From assembly GCA_964570325.1 (NCBI GenBank), contig CAZMXS010000058.1, positions 1 through 30,427 on the forward strand: DNA of 30,427 nt, in the 5' to 3' direction. Under the pieces are notes generated by a model, which was not told the DNA's origin, made no database searches, and saw only the letters and a list, made by a program, of their open reading frames with translations. The position numbers and the translations under genes were made by a program. Numbering within the stretch: position 1 is the stretch's first letter; every line of letters starts with the position of its first letter. Positions 7,371-16,023 of this stretch are shown here, one piece after another. This DNA comes from CAZMXS01 sp964570325. GTDB lineage: Bacteria; Verrucomicrobiota; Kiritimatiellia; CAIQIC01; CAZMXS01.

Positions 7371-10300
7371 GGCGCCACGCCCATGCGGTCCGTCCGCTCT
7401 ACGCCATCGGGGCGCTGCTCGCCGCCACCCTGGCGCTGAATGGCGGGTGCAGGCCCGGCGGCGCGGGGCCCCAGCCGCTGCCGGCGGATTCCGTGCTGAT
7501 CCTGGCCCCGGCCTTGACCAACGCCGCCTGCGCCATGGCGCTCCAAGTCGCGCGCGACACCTTTCGCGGCGCGCTAGTCGTCCCGATGGAGTCAGCGGTG
7601 GACGCCGGCCGGGCCGCCTTGCAATCAAGGCGTGTGCTGGTCGTTCCAGCGGTGGAGTATTTCCCGGTGGACGCCTGGCCGGTGCTGGAAGATTTGATCG
7701 CGGCCGGCGGGCCGGTCCTCTTTTTCGGGCGCGACCCTTTCGCCGCGCGCGTCTTCCAGGCGGATGGCGCGTGGCACACCCAAGCGGAACTATATGCGCA
7801 GGTCATCGCCGCAGCCAGTGCGGACAATAGCCTGCCCTCTGTCCAAACCTGGCGGCACGGCAATGATTCGGGCCGGCTGCGCGGCGCGGTCAAGGTAGCG
7901 CACGGCGCGGGCCTGCCCTGGCCAGGGGTCGCGGTGGAGGTCGAGGATTTCGAGCAATGGGACACGCTGACGCTGGATGCCGTGCCGCCTGGCACAATCC
8001 ACGGTGCGCCGAACAGCATCGCCTTTCATTGCCGCGGCGATGGGCAAACCACGCGGCTTTTCCTGCGCGTCGTGGAACGGGACGGCGCCGCCTGGTTTCA
8101 CACCGTTGCGCTCACGCGCGACTGGCAGGCGCATATTGTGCACGAGCGCGCCTTCGCCTATGCCGGGGGCGGCGCAAACCGCGGCGCGGCGGACGATCAC
8201 TTCTCGCTGACCAACCTGGCGGCGGTTACCGCCGGTTTATCACAGGAATATGGGCCCCAAAGCCCCGGCGCGCACCAGTTCGCCCTTTCGGATTTACGGC
8301 TGGTGAAAGATCCACGGCCACCCTGGCAGATCGTCGGCTGGCCGGCCATCCCCATTCTCGGAACGCCAGCGGCCCGGGTCGAGTTCGCGTGCCGGCGGAT
8401 TCGGCTGGCCGGCGAAAAAAGCGCCACTTTCGCCGGTATCCAGCCGCTGCAGGGGCCGCTCCCCGGCCCCAGCGGCCTGGGCGGCGCCCTTGGCGCGCGG
8501 GCCCGGCTGCTGCCGCTGGCCACCGCTCTGGATGCGCACGACCAACCCGTCGGCGCACCGGCATCCGTGTGCGTCACGGTGGCCACCGGCGGTATCGCCT
8601 CGGCCATTGGCTGGGTGGGGGTCAACCCCGTGCGCGGAGCGCGACAGGCAGCCGGCCGGATGCTGGCCGCATGCGCGCAGCGCCTGTTGAACGGGTGTTT
8701 CCTTTATGCCGCCGGCAGTCCGGCGTTCAGCCTGGCGCCGGGCGAAATGATCCGCGTGGGCGCGCGCTGGACAACCACCCGCGTCGCGCCGGCTCCCGCC
8801 CGGATCATGGCCGAACTTGTCGCGCCGCCCAACCGCACCGAGCGGCGCGTCGTCTCCGCGCCCGGGCCGCCGGGCACGGCAGTGGAATTGACGCTCGGGC
8901 CCGCGCCGGAAGTCATCGGCTCGCCGCAGGAGTACCGCCTGCGCGTCGTGCTGCAGGACGCGCGCGGCCAGAACGAAACTCTCGACGTGCTGGAGCAACC
9001 CTTGAAAATCATTCCGCCGCGGGGGCCACCCGCGCCCTACGAGACCATCTCCGCCTTGGGACCCGGCTTCCGCTTCGGGCATCAGCCGGCCTTTCTACTG
9101 GGGGGCGATTACGAACCGGCCCGCGCGGACCGCGAACCGTTTTTCCCAGGGCGGCGCGGCTGGCTCGACCCCGCCTGGTTCGACCCCGAAACCATTCGTC
9201 GCGACCTGGAATGTTTGAGCCAAACCGGCGTCAACGCCTTATATCTGACCTGCCGCAGCGAAGCCGAAATCCCGCAACTCCGATTTGTCCTTGATGAATG
9301 CGCGCGGCGCAAAATCGGCGTCATATTGCATCTGACCGCGCTGCAGCCCCGCGCCCCGCAATTGGAGCGCGCGGCGCAATGGTGCGCCGCCGCGCGGCTG
9401 GCCACCGAGCCGGCTGTTTTTGCCATGGATTTGACCGGTTCGCCAGGCCCGGCGCGGGATGAGACGCTGCGGCGGCTGGACCGGGACTGGCGGGCCTGGC
9501 TGCGCGAGCAATACGGCACGGCGGAACGCGCGGAACAGTTGCTCGGCGGTCCGCTCTGGCGCTCCGGCGGGAAGTTATGCGCGCCCGGCGTCGCCGAACT
9601 GCAATCCGGCCGGGGACGCGGCTATGCGCTGGCGGTCTACCGCCGGTTCCTCGATGATTGGTTCAGCCGCCAGGTCGGCTACCTCAAGCGGTTCATCCTC
9701 GCCGCCGGTTTGCGCCAGATGATCGCCACCCGTTTTGAAATCCCCGACCCCGCCAATCCCGGTGGCGGCACGCTGCTCATGGATCCCGCGCTGGGCGGCG
9801 CGCACGCGGACTTCACGATCGCGGATATTCGCGAATGGCCGCCCGTGGCCGCGCGCCTGCCCCAACTGGGCTTTGTCGCCGCCTACACCCGCGGTTTCAA
9901 CGGCGGCCGCCCGGTGGCGTTCAGCGGCGCCCGCTGCTCTCCCGGAACGGCGCCGCAGCCGGGCAACCTGCAGGCGCAAGCGGATTTCTTCGCCCAGTTC
10001 TTCGCGGTGCTGCCGGCATGCGGCGTCGGCGCCGGACTGGGGGATTGGGCGGACGGCGACGGTCTGCTCAACGCCGACGGCAGCCTGCGGCCGGCCGCCG
10101 AGCGTTTCCGCGAGCTGGCGCACCGCACCCGCGGCAAGGAGTTGTTCCCGCGGCCGTGGAGAGGCCGCGAGATAGACCGCTACTCCGAGGCCGCCGGTTT
10201 CGCGGCGTTGCTGCACCAGTGGGGCCCGAAATATGCGCGTGAAATGGCCGCGGGCGAGCCGCCAGAACTACGACCGACCGCCTTCGCCAAACCGACCACG

Positions 10301-10699
10301 ATCATGCCGCTGGAATCCATCGGCGGCACGCCATTTCGCAACCCGGCGCCGCTGGCGCACGCCAATGCCGAATGGGGCTGGATCGAAATCGAAGGCCGCG
10401 CCACCAACCGCGCGCCGGGCGCGACCGTCAGCGTGCCGATGGGCAAGAAACTATCGCTGGAATTGATCAATACCGGCGCCGCCGCCTTTGCCGGCGCGGA
10501 AGAGAAAAAAAACCGGACGGTTTGGATCAAGGCCGACCACGACCAGCACCCTGCCGCCTGGATCCCGGTGAACCCCCTGCCGCCGGGCCGCAGCACGCGC
10601 GTGGCTTGGCAGGCGCCCGCGCCCGGCCGCTGGCGGCTGCGCCCTTGGCTGCTCAACACCGGCGGCTTCGGCGAATTATTGGAACTTGTCGCCGAATAA
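7367..10699 (+). CDS. Exported TIM-barrel glycosidase-like protein (GH42-like)
   Basis: This is a 1110-residue exported protein. The N-terminus has a basic start, a hydrophobic stretch and then NGGC. That may be a lipoprotein signal, although Asn at -3 is atypical for a lipobox. Residues ~38-125 resemble a GATase1-like domain of the kind found in some beta-galactosidases. Residues ~185-310 look like a jelly-roll binding domain (DFEQWDTLTLD... FALSDLRLVKD). Residues ~600-920 read as a TIM barrel: DPETIRRDLECLSQTGVNAL, then ARRKIGVILHLTAL, then FAMDLTG and an acidic segment GDWADGDG. A C-terminal beta domain follows. The arrangement resembles GH42/GH2-like clans, but I cannot place the catalytic acids with certainty. 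It overlaps the giant repeat protein by 4 bases (ATGA), implying translational coupling and a shared role at the cell surface. Confidence 0.8.
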   Translation: MRRHAHAVRPLYAIGALLAATLALNGGCRPGGAGPQPLPADSVLILAPALTNAACAMALQVARDTFRGALVVPMESAVDAGRAALQSRRVLVVPAVEYFPVDAWPVLEDLIAAGGPVLFFGRDPFAARVFQADGAWHTQAELYAQVIAAASADNSLPSVQTWRHGNDSGRLRGAVKVAHGAGLPWPGVAVEVEDFEQWDTLTLDAVPPGTIHGAPNSIAFHCRGDGQTTRLFLRVVERDGAAWFHTVALTRDWQAHIVHERAFAYAGGGANRGAADDHFSLTNLAAVTAGLSQEYGPQSPGAHQFALSDLRLVKDPRPPWQIVGWPAIPILGTPAARVEFACRRIRLAGEKSATFAGIQPLQGPLPGPSGLGGALGARARLLPLATALDAHDQPVGAPASVCVTVATGGIASAIGWVGVNPVRGARQAAGRMLAACAQRLLNGCFLYAAGSPAFSLAPGEMIRVGARWTTTRVAPAPARIMAELVAPPNRTERRVVSAPGPPGTAVELTLGPAPEVIGSPQEYRLRVVLQDARGQNETLDVLEQPLKIIPPRGPPAPYETISALGPGFRFGHQPAFLLGGDYEPARADREPFFPGRRGWLDPAWFDPETIRRDLECLSQTGVNALYLTCRSEAEIPQLRFVLDECARRKIGVILHLTALQPRAPQLERAAQWCAAARLATEPAVFAMDLTGSPGPARDETLRRLDRDWRAWLREQYGTAERAEQLLGGPLWRSGGKLCAPGVAELQSGRGRGYALAVYRRFLDDWFSRQVGYLKRFILAAGLRQMIATRFEIPDPANPGGGTLLMDPALGGAHADFTIADIREWPPVAARLPQLGFVAAYTRGFNGGRPVAFSGARCSPGTAPQPGNLQAQADFFAQFFAVLPACGVGAGLGDWADGDGLLNADGSLRPAAERFRELAHRTRGKELFPRPWRGREIDRYSEAAGFAALLHQWGPKYAREMAAGEPPELRPTAFAKPTTIMPLESIGGTPFRNPAPLAHANAEWGWIEIEGRATNRAPGATVSVPMGKKLSLELINTGAAAFAGAEEKKNRTVWIKADHDQHPAAWIPVNPLPPGRSTRVAWQAPAPGRWRLRPWLLNTGGFGELLELVAE

Positions 10700-10707
10700 A
10701 CGCCCGG

Positions 10708-10746
10708 AAAAAACAAACACCGCCCGGAAACTTCCGGACGGTGTTT
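10708..10746 (-). terminator. Intrinsic terminator for the KTSC-protein gene
   Basis: A 15-bp stem is formed by 10715-10729 and 10732-10746 with a tiny loop. Its single mismatch becomes a G-U pair on the minus-strand RNA. On the minus strand it is followed by a run of six T (10708-10713), as expected for Rho-independent termination of the gene ending at 10774. On the plus strand there is no T-run, so it probably stops the opposing gene less efficiently. Confidence 0.88.
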
Positions 10747-10773
10747 GATTGATGAAACAGGAAAAAGCGCGGC

Positions 10774-11082
10774 TTATTGTTCGACCTTCACGGTCTCGAA
10801 CTTGCCCTTGATGTTCTCCAGGAAATACTTGCCCTTGGACTCGGCCGCCATCAGGGCCTTGTAGACGTCCTCGGACACGCCCTTGTACTGATACGTGGCG
10901 TCATTCTTCTCGAACTTGATCGTCATGATCTGGGTCGCCGCATCATAACCGACTTCCTTGATCATCGAGGACTCGACATCCTGCATCACCTGGTCCGCCG
11001 CCGCCGGAGCTTCCGATGCCAGGGCCGCGCCCGCGAACGCCAACACTGCACCCGCCACCACCAACATGAGACAACGCTTCAT
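10774..11082 (-). CDS. Secreted KTSC-domain protein
   Basis: This is a 102-residue protein. Residues 1-22 are a clear signal peptide with a cleavage site after AALAS. The C-terminal ~60 residues match the KTSC domain pattern: IKEVGYD, then IMTIKFEKNDATYQYKGV, then AAESKGKYFLENIKGKF. The KTSC domain is a small fold of unclear function, reported alone or fused to nucleases and lysyl-tRNA-synthetase-related proteins, so no activity is assigned. The ATG at 11082 is chosen over the GTG six bases earlier, because AGGAGG lies 5 bases upstream of the ATG and overlaps that GTG. It is a single-gene unit with its own strong terminator. A weak TATATA-type -10 may lie within the ~60 bases upstream. Export of a KTSC domain is unusual. 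Confidence 0.85.
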   Translation of the reverse strand: MKRCLMLVVAGAVLAFAGAALASEAPAAADQVMQDVESSMIKEVGYDAATQIMTIKFEKNDATYQYKGVSEDVYKALMAAESKGKYFLENIKGKFETVKVEQ

Positions 11083-11251
11083 TTGCACCTCCTATGGGTT
11101 ATGCCTGTGCGTGCTCAAGGTAGATATATACCACCTGCCGGACACATAAAAAAAGAAAAAACAGCGGCGCGCAAACTCCATTGCCCGGTTGCCGCGGCCT
11201 GACAACGGCCCCGGTTGCATATTCCGTTTCATTCGGGTATGAGATGCCGCC

Positions 11252-12571
11252 ATGCCACCGGCAAATCATTCGCTATCCGCCGCGTCATCCCGCGCCGTCG
11301 CGGCCGGGATTATCGCCGCCTGGCTGAAATCAGGCGATTTTCCTGATCGCATGCTGGACACCGTGACGCGGGACCGCGCCTTCATCACCGAGCTGGTCTA
11401 TGGCGGCGTCCGCCAAAGCCGCGCCCTGCGCTGGCTGGCCCGGCAGTTGTGCCGCCGCTTGCCGGACGACGACATCCTGGCCTGCCTGCTGATCGGGCTC
11501 TACCAGATTTTTATGCTCGCGGATGTCGCGGACTACGCCGCCGTCAACGAAACCGTTGCCGCCGCCAAGGCCATTGGTGGCGCGGGGTCCGCCGGCATGG
11601 TCAACGCTGTGCTCCGCCGCGCGCTCCGCGAAAAATCGGCGTGGCGCGCCCGCTTGGAAGAACAAGCCGATGGTATCCGCCTCTCCCATCCGGACATCCT
11701 GCTCCGGCGCTGGCTGAAGCGCTACGGCCCGTCGCGCGCGCGCGCCCTGTGCGAGTGGAACAATCGGCGGCCCGAAACCGTCATTCACCGGCATGCCTCA
11801 CAAATTGCCCGTGAGCCGTTCCAGGATCTATTGAAAACCGCCGGGATTGCGGCCCACCCGCATCCCTCCCGACCCGAAGATTGTCTGATTGTCCCCGCCG
11901 GCGTGCGGATTGAGTCCCTTCCCGGTTTTGACACCGGTTGGTTCTATGTTCAGGATCCATCCACCTTAACCGCCATTGATTTGCTGAATCCTCAACCGGG
12001 CGAAACGGTCCTTGACGTCTGCGCCGCCCCGGGGGGGAAATCGGCGGCGCTTGCCGACCGGCTGGGACGCGCGGGCCGCCTGGTCGCGCTGGAAATCCAC
12101 GCCGATCGGCTGGCGCGGTTGCGGCAGAACTTTACGCGCCTGGCCTGGGCCGAGGTACGGATCGCGGCGGCCGACGCGCGCTATCCGGCTTCGATCCGCG
12201 AGGCGCTCGCGTCCGCCGGCCTGCCGCCGGCATACGACGCCGTGCTGCTCGATGTGCCTTGCTCCAATACCGGCGTCCTGCGGCGGCGCGCCGATGCGCG
12301 CTGGCATTTTTCGGCTGACCGGCTGGCGCGACTGGTTAAAACGCAAGGCCAGATACTGGACACGGCGGCGGGCTTTGTGCGGCCGGGCGGCCGTTTGATC
12401 TACAGCACGTGCAGTCTGGAACCCGAGGAAAACGAGGAGCAAATCCGCCGCTGGTTGGAACGTAATCCCACATTCACGCTGCAAGAGTCGCGCGCATTGT
12501 TTCCGCCGGACACCGGCACCGATGGCGCATTTTGCGCCTGGCTGCAAACAAAACAGGAAACACCGGCATGA
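11252..12571 (+). CDS. rsmB: 16S rRNA (cytosine-967-C5)-methyltransferase RsmB
   Basis: RsmB methylates C967 of 16S rRNA using S-adenosylmethionine. The protein has 439 residues, as usual for the family. Residues ~10-135 are the NusB-like RNA-binding domain (RDRAFITELVYGGVRQ and AAVNETVAAAK). Residues ~225-435 are the Rossmann methyltransferase, with VQDPST, the SAM motif DVCAAPGGK (255-263), the catalytic-cycle cysteine in DVPCSNTGV (Cys337) and the nucleophile in YSTCSLEPEENE (Cys387). The stop codon overlaps the ATG of the next gene (ATGA), so the next two genes probably follow it in one transcript. The Shine-Dalgarno is weak. Confidence 0.95.
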   Translation: MPPANHSLSAASSRAVAAGIIAAWLKSGDFPDRMLDTVTRDRAFITELVYGGVRQSRALRWLARQLCRRLPDDDILACLLIGLYQIFMLADVADYAAVNETVAAAKAIGGAGSAGMVNAVLRRALREKSAWRARLEEQADGIRLSHPDILLRRWLKRYGPSRARALCEWNNRRPETVIHRHASQIAREPFQDLLKTAGIAAHPHPSRPEDCLIVPAGVRIESLPGFDTGWFYVQDPSTLTAIDLLNPQPGETVLDVCAAPGGKSAALADRLGRAGRLVALEIHADRLARLRQNFTRLAWAEVRIAAADARYPASIREALASAGLPPAYDAVLLDVPCSNTGVLRRRADARWHFSADRLARLVKTQGQILDTAAGFVRPGGRLIYSTCSLEPEENEEQIRRWLERNPTFTLQESRALFPPDTGTDGAFCAWLQTKQETPA

Positions 12572-13788
12572 GCCGGAAAACCACGCCGCGCGCCACGCGC
12601 CATCGGCTGCGCCGCGCTCATCCGCCGGCGCCAGTGTTCCGTTTGTTTTCACGCGGGTTGCTGCTGTGGGCCATTTTTCATTGTCTGGCCGGAGCGGGTT
12701 TTGCCGCGCCCCCCCGCCTGGCCATCTGGTGCGAATTCCTCCCCTATTCACAGGTGTTGGCGCACCTGCCTGTGCTGAAAAAACATGATTGCCGACTGAT
12801 CCTGCACATCGAGCCGAAAGACGTCGGCCGGCCCGACCTGGCCGCCGTCTGCCGCGCTGCCCGGGCGCAGGGCGTGCCGCTGACCGCCTGGCTGCTGCTG
12901 CCCTACGAGGAACATCTTTACGTCGGCGAAGACAGCATTGCGCCTACGCGCGATTTCTGCCGGCGCCTGCTGGATTGGTCCAACCAGGAACACCTGGGAC
13001 TAAACGCCATCGTATTCGATTGCGAGCCCTCGCCCTTGCTGGGCCGGCGACTGTTTGAAAAGGTCCGCCGGGTCCGGCCTGCCGGCCTGGTCCAAATCAT
13101 GCGCGCGGAAAGCGACCCGGCCCGATTCGCCGCCAATGTGGCGGCGTTGAATGACCTGATCGCTGAACTCCACCGGAGCGGGGTGACGGTTTCCGGCGCG
13201 GCCAATCGGGTTTTCCTGGATTTTCTGCATCATGGGAACACGGCGGTGCAGGACGCGATGAACGCCCCGTTCACCATGATCGCCTGGGACCAGGCCTCTT
13301 TCATCACCTACCGTTACCGCGCTTCCCAGGCGGATTACGCCGCCATGATTAACCGATACGCCACGCTGGCCCATCGCTATTTCGGCGAACGGGCCGCGTT
13401 GGACATCGGCCTGATTGGCGATCACCGGCACATCGCGGAGAACGCCCGCCGGGCTGAGCTGTTCGGCGGCGGAGAGTTCTTTATGAGCTATCTGGACGGC
13501 ATGCGCTCCGTGTACGATCTGCAGGAGGCGGTTGGTATTGCGCTGGGGCGCGGCATCACCCAGATCAACCTGTATTCGCTGGACGGCGCGGTGGACTCGG
13601 TCGCCGGCCTCGACCGGTGGCTGCAGGCGGCGGGCGAAGCCCGGCCCATCACCGGCTGGGCCGCCTGGACCCCTTTGCGTTCGTTGAAAATGGCCGCGCT
13701 GGCCGCTGTCCTGGATGGCGGCTACCGCCTCTTGGTCGGCGCGGGAGGAAAAGCCTATGCCATCAAATCGCCACTCCCGGTCGAATGA
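12568..13788 (+). CDS. Secreted or anchored TIM-barrel-like protein, possibly GH18-like
   Basis: This is a 406-residue protein of no family I can name. The ATG at 12568 is chosen because it overlaps the rsmB stop as ATGA; the open frame extends 12 codons further back inside rsmB. The N-terminus is very basic (residues 2-30), followed by a hydrophobic segment ending AGAGFAAPP, consistent with a signal peptide or anchor. After it come alternating strands and helices (RLAIWCEFLPY, CRLILHIEPKD, PLTAWLLLPYEE, LNAIVFDCEPSP, FTMIAWDQASF, DIGLIGDH, ITQINLYSLDG) that read as an (alpha/beta)8 barrel. The fourth strand ends in Asp-Cys-Glu, the position where GH18-type enzymes carry DxE. A glycan hydrolase is therefore possible, but the full DxxDxDxE motif is absent. 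Its 3' end overlaps maf by 32 bases. Confidence 0.75.
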   Translation: MSRKTTPRATRHRLRRAHPPAPVFRLFSRGLLLWAIFHCLAGAGFAAPPRLAIWCEFLPYSQVLAHLPVLKKHDCRLILHIEPKDVGRPDLAAVCRAARAQGVPLTAWLLLPYEEHLYVGEDSIAPTRDFCRRLLDWSNQEHLGLNAIVFDCEPSPLLGRRLFEKVRRVRPAGLVQIMRAESDPARFAANVAALNDLIAELHRSGVTVSGAANRVFLDFLHHGNTAVQDAMNAPFTMIAWDQASFITYRYRASQADYAAMINRYATLAHRYFGERAALDIGLIGDHRHIAENARRAELFGGGEFFMSYLDGMRSVYDLQEAVGIALGRGITQINLYSLDGAVDSVAGLDRWLQAAGEARPITGWAAWTPLRSLKMAALAAVLDGGYRLLVGAGGKAYAIKSPLPVE

Positions 13789-14371
13789 TCCGGAAATCAT
13801 CCTGGCCAGCGCGTCTCCGCGGCGCCGCGATTTTCTCCGCCAATTGGGGCTGAAGTTTCGGATTTGCCCCCCCGCCCTCGATGAACTGCCGCAGCCCGGC
13901 GAATCGCCGCGCCGTTACGCGCGGCGAGTGGCGGTTGACAAAGCCCGGACCGTGGCGGAGCGGCTGCGCCCGGCAAACCGCGCCCGAATCATCATTGCCG
14001 CCGACACGATCGTGGTCATCGGCAATCGCATCCTGGGCAAGCCGCGGAACCGCCGCGCGGCGCGCGCCATGCTGCGCGCGTTAAGCGGCCGCTGGCACCG
14101 GGTAATCTCGGGGTTGTGCGTGCTCACCGTCGCGCCGGATGGCCGTCGGCATGAGCACAGCCGAACGGTCGTCACCGCAGTGGAGTTCAAGCCTCTCGCC
14201 GACGCAGAGATTGCGGCTTACATCGCCACCGGCGAGCCGCTGGACAAGGCCGGGGCCTACGCCATCCAGGGACGCGGCGGCGCCATGATCCGCGGCATTC
14301 GCGGTTCGTACAGCAACGTGGTCGGCCTGCCGCTGGCGGAACTGATGGAGCGGCTGCCGCGCCGCGGATGA
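13757..14371 (+). CDS. maf: Maf-family nucleoside triphosphate pyrophosphatase
   Basis: Maf proteins hydrolyse non-canonical or excess nucleotides (dTTP/UTP in the YhdE subgroup) to monophosphates and were named for a septum phenotype. The protein has 204 residues. Signatures are LASASPRR (residues 16-23), AADTIVV (Asp83 region), GKP, LSGRWHRVISG and GSYSNVVGLPL, the last typical of the YhdE-like branch. The ATG at 13757 is chosen because GGGAGG lies 8 bases upstream; the frame opens earlier but without such a site. The gene overlaps the end of the preceding secreted-protein gene and is the third gene of the rsmB unit. Canonical Maf specificity is inferred, not shown. Confidence 0.93.
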   Translation: MPSNRHSRSNDPEIILASASPRRRDFLRQLGLKFRICPPALDELPQPGESPRRYARRVAVDKARTVAERLRPANRARIIIAADTIVVIGNRILGKPRNRRAARAMLRALSGRWHRVISGLCVLTVAPDGRRHEHSRTVVTAVEFKPLADAEIAAYIATGEPLDKAGAYAIQGRGGAMIRGIRGSYSNVVGLPLAELMERLPRRG

Positions 14372-14403
14372 CCGCGAGCGCGGCGGACGGTCAGGGCGCG
14401 CGT

Positions 14404-14685
14404 TTACAGCAACTGCGTCGCATAATCCAACAGCACCAGCCGCGGGTTGGACTGAAGCATCCGGCTCACGGCGGACAGCCGCTTTTCGACCACGTCCTTC
14501 TCGGCCGCGACCGTGACGAAAGCCACCTCCGCGGATTTCCAGATATCCTGCTTGTCCACTTCCGCGACGCTGACATTGATCTCGTTGCGGATGCGATCTT
14601 TCACGCTGCGCAAAACCATGCGCTTGTCTTTCAGCGAATTCGCCTCCGGAATGCTCAAAGACGCATGCAATAATCCAATAATCAC
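14404..14685 (-). CDS. DUF503 (YlxP-like) small protein
   Basis: This is a 93-residue cytoplasmic protein with the full DUF503 pattern: a first strand IIGLLHASLSIP, then NSLKDKRMVLRSVKDRIRN, then VSVAEVD, then AFVTVAAEKDVVEKRLS. In many genomes this family lies next to rbfA or infB, and a role in ribosome or RNA biology is suspected; here that context is absent. The start is GTG with GAGGG about 4 bases upstream. It faces maf (32 bases between stops) and diverges from eboD, so the ~108-base gap at 14686-14793 should hold both promoters. Confidence 0.88.
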   Translation of the reverse strand: MIIGLLHASLSIPEANSLKDKRMVLRSVKDRIRNEINVSVAEVDKQDIWKSAEVAFVTVAAEKDVVEKRLSAVSRMLQSNPRLVLLDYATQLL

Positions 14686-14793
14686 GTTCCCTCGCCTTTC
14701 ACCGCTCCACCGGCGGTGCGGGTTCCTTCCGCAAATTCCAGTTTTCAGTTTCCCAACTTGTTCTTATCATCGGCCAGTATTCCCATTTCAACC

Positions 14794-16023
14794 ATGACTG
14801 CGCAACGCCAGATAATCGTCCGCCCGCGCCGCATCCCGGCCGCTTTTTCAGTGGCTTTCGCTTATCCCGTGCATTTCACGCGCGGGGTATTCGCCCCGGA
14901 CAATCCGCTCCTGGCCGACATCCTTTCCGCGTCGGACGACCCGCCGCCGCGCCGCGCCGCCGTCTTCTGCGACTCCGGCCTGGCCGCGGCGCAGCCGGGT
15001 CTGCTGCCCGGCATCGCCCGCTATTTTCGCGCCCACGCGAACCGGCTGATTCTGGCGGGCCGGCCGGTGTGCGTCCCCGGCGGCGAAATCGGCAAGGCGG
15101 GCAACCGGCTCTGGCAGCGGATCGCGCGGCAATTGCTCGCCTGGCGGCTGTGCCGTCATTCCTATGTCGTCATCGTCGGCGGCGGCGCGGTGCTGGACAC
15201 CGTCGGGTTCGCCGCCTCGCTGGTGCATCGCGGTCTGCGGGTCGTACGCGTGCCGACCACGGCGCTGGCCCAGTGCGACTCGGGCGTGGGCGTCAAAACC
15301 GCCGTCAATTTCGGACCGGGCAAGAATCTCATCGGCACCTTCGCCCCGCCGTTCGCCGTACTGAACGACTTGGACCTGTTGGACAGCCTGCCGGCCGCCG
15401 AATGGACCGCCGGCATCGCCGAGGCCTTCAAAGTGGCCATCATCAAGGACGCCGCCGGCTTTCGTTTCCTATGCCGCCACGCTGCCGAGTTGCGGGCCGG
15501 CCACCGCCCCATTCTGGAAGAAATGGTTGTTCGCTCCGCCCGGCTGCACCTTGCGCATATCCAACAATCCGGCGATCCGTTTGAGTTCGGCCGGGCGCGC
15601 CCGCTCGATTTCGGGCACTGGTCGGCCCACAAACTGGAGACGCTTTCGCGCCATCGAATCGGCCACGGCCAGGCCGTCGGCGCCGGCATCGCGCTGGACT
15701 CGATTTACGCCCGCCTGATCGGCTGGCTCACGGAGCGCGAACTGGCGGCCATCCTGTCCAGCTTGCGCGCCGCCGGCGTCCGGCTGTGGTATGACGAACT
15801 CGGCCGGCGCGACCGCCGCGGCCGCCTGTTGATTCTTGACGGCCTGCGCGACTTCCAAGAGCACCTTGGCGGCGAATTGTGCGTCACGCTGCCGCAGCGC
15901 ATCGGCCGGAAGCAGGAAATCCATGCCATGGATCCGGAACTCATCGCGCGCGCGCTCCGGCAACTCCAGCAATTCGCGGGCGGGCGCGCCGCGCGCACCT
16001 CCTCCCCGGCCGGACCATGTTGA
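14794..16023 (+). CDS. eboD: EboD-type 3-dehydroquinate synthase homologue
   Basis: This 409-residue protein has the fold of 3-dehydroquinate synthase but matches the EboD branch, best known from the ebo genes needed for scytonemin precursor transport in cyanobacteria. The NAD loop reads GGGAVLDTVGFAA (129-141) rather than the usual GGGVVGDLAGF. VPTTALAQCDSGVGVKTAVN and GKNLIGTF (170s) retain the phosphate and substrate lysines. Zinc ligands Glu210, His275 and His291 are kept. The residue equivalent to the conserved Asn of LNFGH is Asp272, and HGE has become HGQ (Gln293). The ATG at 14794 is preferred because upstream codons are low-complexity, although no strong Shine-Dalgarno is seen. Its stop overlaps eboE by 7 bases. 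Shikimate-pathway activity is doubtful and the true substrate is unknown. Confidence 0.88.
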   Translation: MTAQRQIIVRPRRIPAAFSVAFAYPVHFTRGVFAPDNPLLADILSASDDPPPRRAAVFCDSGLAAAQPGLLPGIARYFRAHANRLILAGRPVCVPGGEIGKAGNRLWQRIARQLLAWRLCRHSYVVIVGGGAVLDTVGFAASLVHRGLRVVRVPTTALAQCDSGVGVKTAVNFGPGKNLIGTFAPPFAVLNDLDLLDSLPAAEWTAGIAEAFKVAIIKDAAGFRFLCRHAAELRAGHRPILEEMVVRSARLHLAHIQQSGDPFEFGRARPLDFGHWSAHKLETLSRHRIGHGQAVGAGIALDSIYARLIGWLTERELAAILSSLRAAGVRLWYDELGRRDRRGRLLILDGLRDFQEHLGGELCVTLPQRIGRKQEIHAMDPELIARALRQLQQFAGGRAARTSSPAGPC

